Shown here: positions 5,808-8,359 of the stretch, in pieces
Layout of the letters: each line of letters begins with the position of its first letter
Numbering within the stretch: the stretch's first letter is position 1
From: Thermotogae bacterium
GTDB lineage: Bacteria > Thermotogota > Thermotogae > B3-G13
Assembly: GCA_015486095.1 (NCBI GenBank)
Contig: WFSK01000008.1
Location: 1-8,359 of the forward strand
Direction of reading: 5' to 3'
DNA: 8,359 bases
Made by a program: the position numbers and the translations under genes
The notes under the pieces: generated by a model
The model's input: the letters and a program-made list of their open reading frames with translations, nothing else
What the model was told of the DNA's origin: nothing
Databases searched by the model: none

Positions 5808-6782
5808 TCACTTGTACCTTATTCTGGGATCTAAAATCGCATAAAATATATCCGTAAGTAAGATTGCTATACAAATACATACGGCCAATACGAAATAGAT
5901 TCCCAAGAGCAAGTTATAGTCTCTCTTGAATACGGCATCTAACATGAGCCTTCCCATGCCAGGCCAGGCGAAGACGATCTCCACAAGCGCAGCTCCGGTT
6001 ATCGCATAACCAAGTGTCAATCCAAAGATCGTAACACTTGGAAGGATGGCATTCTTAAGTACATATTTGTTGAATATCTTCTTTCTCTCAAGTCCAGCGG
6101 CAGTCATGGTTAATATGTATTCGTCCCTACTCACCTGAAATATTGAAGAGCGAGTAACCCTGAAGTATACTGGAATTTGTATTAGTGTGAGAGTAAGTAC
6201 GGGCAAGAAGAGATGGTATAGGATATCACCAAATCGTGCGAATCCATGTAAGCTCAATCGCACATTGAACATCCCAGCGGTAGGGAACCATCTGAGATTG
6301 GAAGAGAAGATCAATATGAGTATAAGGGCTAACCAAAACGATGGCATCGCATATAATACATAAGATAATATAGAAAGTATAGAATCGAGGATACCCTTTT
6401 TGTATCTGCTGGACCACGCGGCTAGGAATGTACCACTGACGAATGCCAGAATGGCACTGGTAAGTGTGAGTAATAGGGTAGCTCCTATACGTTCCTTAAT
6501 GAGATCTATCACAGGTTCACTGTATATATAGGAATAGCCAAGATCTCCCTTAAGTGCGTTCTTAAAGTAGATCCCTAACTGAACGACCAAGGGTTTATCA
6601 AGGCCATATCTATGTTCCAACGCCTTGATCACTTCTCGAGAAGGTTGCTCTAATCCTGATATTATCTGAGCAGGATTTCCGGGAGCCAAATGTATTATAA
6701 AGAAATTGATGAGCACGATCAACAAGACCATTGGAACTATACTAATAGTACGTCTTATAATAAATCTAATAAAACCCGACAA
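5808..6782 (-). CDS. dppB: ABC transporter inner-membrane permease, DppB/OppB type
   Basis: First membrane subunit of the importer. The product is 324 residues. Membrane segment 1 (about 9-31) runs into LAPGNPA, the family's LxPGDP-type motif with N in place of D. Next come RYGLDKPLVVQ (58-68), a periplasmic region with GDLGYSY (79-85), further membrane segments, and the EAA-type coupling loop around 221-250 (MTAAGLERKKIFNKYVLKNA). FAWPGMGRLMLDAV (271-284) and the C-terminal DPRIRY (318-323) are typical. The start is a TTG at 6782, chosen because AGGGGG lies 7 nt upstream and the first transmembrane segment follows at the normal distance; the next ATG would remove part of it. The gene follows the binding-protein gene by 79 nt that contain a strong hairpin, so its expression is probably lower than that of the binding protein. 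Confidence 0.93.
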   Translation of the reverse strand: MSGFIRFIIRRTISIVPMVLLIVLINFFIIHLAPGNPAQIISGLEQPSREVIKALEHRYGLDKPLVVQLGIYFKNALKGDLGYSYIYSEPVIDLIKERIGATLLLTLTSAILAFVSGTFLAAWSSRYKKGILDSILSILSYVLYAMPSFWLALILILIFSSNLRWFPTAGMFNVRLSLHGFARFGDILYHLFLPVLTLTLIQIPVYFRVTRSSIFQVSRDEYILTMTAAGLERKKIFNKYVLKNAILPSVTIFGLTLGYAITGAALVEIVFAWPGMGRLMLDAVFKRDYNLLLGIYFVLAVCICIAILLTDIFYAILDPRIRYK

Positions 6783-6805
6783 TCGTTAACCCCCTGCTTC
6801 ACATA

Positions 6806-6844
6806 AAATGACGGTGGATATGCTTTAATGATCCACCGTCATTT
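6806..6844 (-). terminator. Intercistronic hairpin, possible partial terminator or mRNA stabiliser
   Basis: A perfect 14-bp inverted repeat (AAATGACGGTGGAT at 6806-6819 and its complement at 6831-6844) encloses an 11-nt loop. It starts 18 nt beyond the binding-protein stop in the direction of transcription and ends 23 nt before the TTG of the permease gene. On the minus strand it is followed by TATGTG, so the only T-run is the TTTT formed by the end of the stem plus one base. That is weak for a full factor-independent terminator. A leaky terminator, or a structure protecting the 3' end of the binding-protein mRNA (as known for the hairpins after malE), would give more binding protein than membrane subunits. 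Either role is inferred. Confidence 0.6.
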
Positions 6845-6861
6845 AGATTTGAGAGAGCTGT

Positions 6862-8359
6862 CTACTTACTCAACCATACGAGATAGTAATTTCCAGTGCC
6901 GACCTTACCAGGTTCCTCTATGGGAAGGCCATGTACGTAGTTTTTGAATATACGGACATATACGACCTCTGCTAAGGGTAATATGGGTAAATCCTTTGCC
7001 AATAATCTTTCTACTTTGTAATAATACGGCTTCCTCTTCTCGATATCTGCGATTTGCGAACCTTTATCAAGTGCCTCATCTACCTCTGGATTGCTGTAAC
7101 CCATGAACTGAATTGAGCCATGTGTACCTACTCTCAATCTCAGGTTATCCGGATCCGGCCCCTGAAAACCATCTAACAGCGCAAGATCGAAATCATGCGC
7201 CTTAAGGACTTTATCGATCCAGGTGGCTATCTCGTACTCTCCAAGATTAACCTTTATCCCCACCTTGGCGAGATTTTCTTTTATAACTGCAGCCATATCT
7301 GCCCAATCGGATTCTTGGAAGTAAAGGAGATCAAGGTTAAATCTAACACCTTTTGCATCTCTTTTATATCCGGCTTTATCCAAAAGCGCATTTGCCTTTT
7401 CTACATCCATGGCGGGTAACTTGACATCGGGAGCACATGCCCATGGTATAGCGGGGGTATAAAATCCGACAGCTGCTTTTCCAAAGTTCTTGAGAACTTT
7501 CTTCACTATTTCATTTCTATCTATGGCCAATTCGATGGCTTGTCTCACAAGGAGATCGGAGGTTTTCCTTCCCTTGCGAAGATTGAACGAAATGTAATAT
7601 CTACTGGGTGATGGGGTTACGATAACTCTAACTCCAGGCGTTTTCTGCAACACGGGTATTAAAGGAAGACCAGGTCTATTCTCATCGTAATCGGCTTCGC
7701 CATTGAGAAATGCCTGCATAGCGGTATTGGAATCGGGGATTATCTTGTAAACCACTTTATCCAAATAAGGTTTTCCTGCCCAATAATCATCATTTCTCTT
7801 TAAAGTAACGTGATCACCTTTCACCCATTCGACGAATTTAAACGGACCTGTACCAACCGGATTTTGATTGTGAGGATTAGTACCCCAATCGGTCCCTGCA
7901 TACAGGTGTTTGGGCATGATATATGTCCCATACCATGCAATGAAACCGAGGAACGGAGCATAAGGTTCCTTCAGCTTTATAACTACTGTGTAATCGTCTG
8001 GACAGGTTATCTCTTTCACCTTTTCGAGATTATTGTACGCACATCCCTTTGCCGATATTATCTTGTCGAATGTCCATTTAACGTCTGCTGATGTAAAAGG
8101 AACCCCATCATGCCATTTTACGCCTTTCCTCAGGTGGAAGGTATAAACCTTCCCATCGCTTGAAACTTCCCAACTCTTAGCCAAATCAGGTATAACGTTG
8201 TAATTCACATCTAAAGTAACGAGTTTGCTAAATATATTTGGATAGATGCCAGCTCCCATATCATCGATCTTCCAATCTGGATTAAAGCTGATAGGATTAC
8301 CTTCGTAAGCTATAACGAAGGTCCCACCCATTTGTGGACCAGATAGGACAACACCACTC
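6862..8359 (-). CDS. ABC transporter solute-binding protein, SBP_bac_5 family (5' partial)
   Basis: Captures the ligand outside the membrane and hands it to the permeases. The visible part is 498 residues plus a TAG stop. The frame is open to the window edge, reading SGVVLSGPQ just before MGGTFVIAYEGNP, so the internal ATG at 8331 is not the start; the signal peptide and true start lie beyond 8359. MGGTFVIAYEGNP is the typical first strand of the mature protein. The family signature is clear at visible residues 58-99 (DLAKSWEVSSDG, FHLRKGVKWHDG, FTSADVKWTFDKI), followed by NPVGTGPFKFVEW and, later, RQAIELAIDRNEIV. Two cysteines, in KGCAYNN and EITCPDD, lie 13 residues apart and could form a disulphide. 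Ligand is not readable: the family binds peptides, nickel chelates and, in Thermotogota, many oligosaccharides. The carboxypeptidase at the operon end favours peptides. Confidence 0.93.
   Translation of the reverse strand, partial: SGVVLSGPQMGGTFVIAYEGNPISFNPDWKIDDMGAGIYPNIFSKLVTLDVNYNVIPDLAKSWEVSSDGKVYTFHLRKGVKWHDGVPFTSADVKWTFDKIISAKGCAYNNLEKVKEITCPDDYTVVIKLKEPYAPFLGFIAWYGTYIMPKHLYAGTDWGTNPHNQNPVGTGPFKFVEWVKGDHVTLKRNDDYWAGKPYLDKVVYKIIPDSNTAMQAFLNGEADYDENRPGLPLIPVLQKTPGVRVIVTPSPSRYYISFNLRKGRKTSDLLVRQAIELAIDRNEIVKKVLKNFGKAAVGFYTPAIPWACAPDVKLPAMDVEKANALLDKAGYKRDAKGVRFNLDLLYFQESDWADMAAVIKENLAKVGIKVNLGEYEIATWIDKVLKAHDFDLALLDGFQGPDPDNLRLRVGTHGSIQFMGYSNPEVDEALDKGSQIADIEKRKPYYYKVERLLAKDLPILPLAEVVYVRIFKNYVHGLPIEEPGKVGTGNYYLVWLSK

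Noticed and set aside
6862..8331. Complete binding-protein gene starting at the ATG at 8331
   Set aside because: The frame stays open to the window edge, and the ATG lies at the beginning of the mature protein fold with no signal peptide or ribosome binding site, so the gene is 5' partial.
1..8359. CRISPR array, tRNA or rRNA gene, riboswitch, toxin-antitoxin or phage module
   Set aside because: I scanned for repeat-spacer periodicity, tRNA-like cloverleaf arms and typical neighbours and saw none; the leader of the transport operon, where a riboswitch could lie, is outside the window.

Overview
The window reads as a piece of a bacterial chromosome. Strong AGGAGG-type ribosome binding sites stand in front of the genes, TTG and GTG starts are used alongside ATG, and codon use is AT-leaning with many AGA, AGG and ATA codons. 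The style (peptide/opine/nickel-family ABC operon, IS256 element, intracellular M14 peptidase) would fit a thermophilic anaerobe such as a member of Thermotogota. That is an impression only; other thermophilic anaerobes are possible, and no rRNA or marker gene is present to settle it.

All clearly real genes lie on the minus strand, so the window is best read from its right end. First comes a solute-binding protein of the SBP_bac_5 family (8358 to 6862), whose signal peptide and start lie beyond the right edge. A strong 14-bp hairpin (6806-6844) fills the 79-nt gap to the next gene. Then follow two inner-membrane permeases (6782-5808, TTG start; 5797-4904), two ATPases (4911-3946, GTG start and 8-nt overlap; 3940-2975) and a cytoplasmic M14-type zinc carboxypeptidase (2946-1576). 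Gaps after the hairpin are -8 to +28 nt, so permeases, ATPases and peptidase look like one transcription unit. The simplest reading is import of peptides followed by trimming of their C-termini in the cytoplasm. The imported ligand is inferred: in Thermotogota many transporters of this family carry oligosaccharides, and only the peptidase at the end of the operon argues for peptides.

Downstream of the operon lies an IS256-family insertion sequence (about 116-1452, 1337 bp) with 27-bp imperfect terminal inverted repeats and an apparently intact DDE transposase (147-1385), oriented like the operon. No 8-9 bp target duplication is visible at its ends. The short stretch left of it (1-115) holds what may be the end of one plus-strand gene and the start of another, cut by the element. 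The stretch to its right (1453-1575) holds no gene I can support.

I do not see an undescribed system here. The points most worth a second look are the non-proline residue after the Walker B glutamate in both ATPases, the hairpin that separates the binding-protein gene from the membrane genes, the peptidase with its unassigned C-terminal extension, and the mismatched flanks of the insertion sequence.
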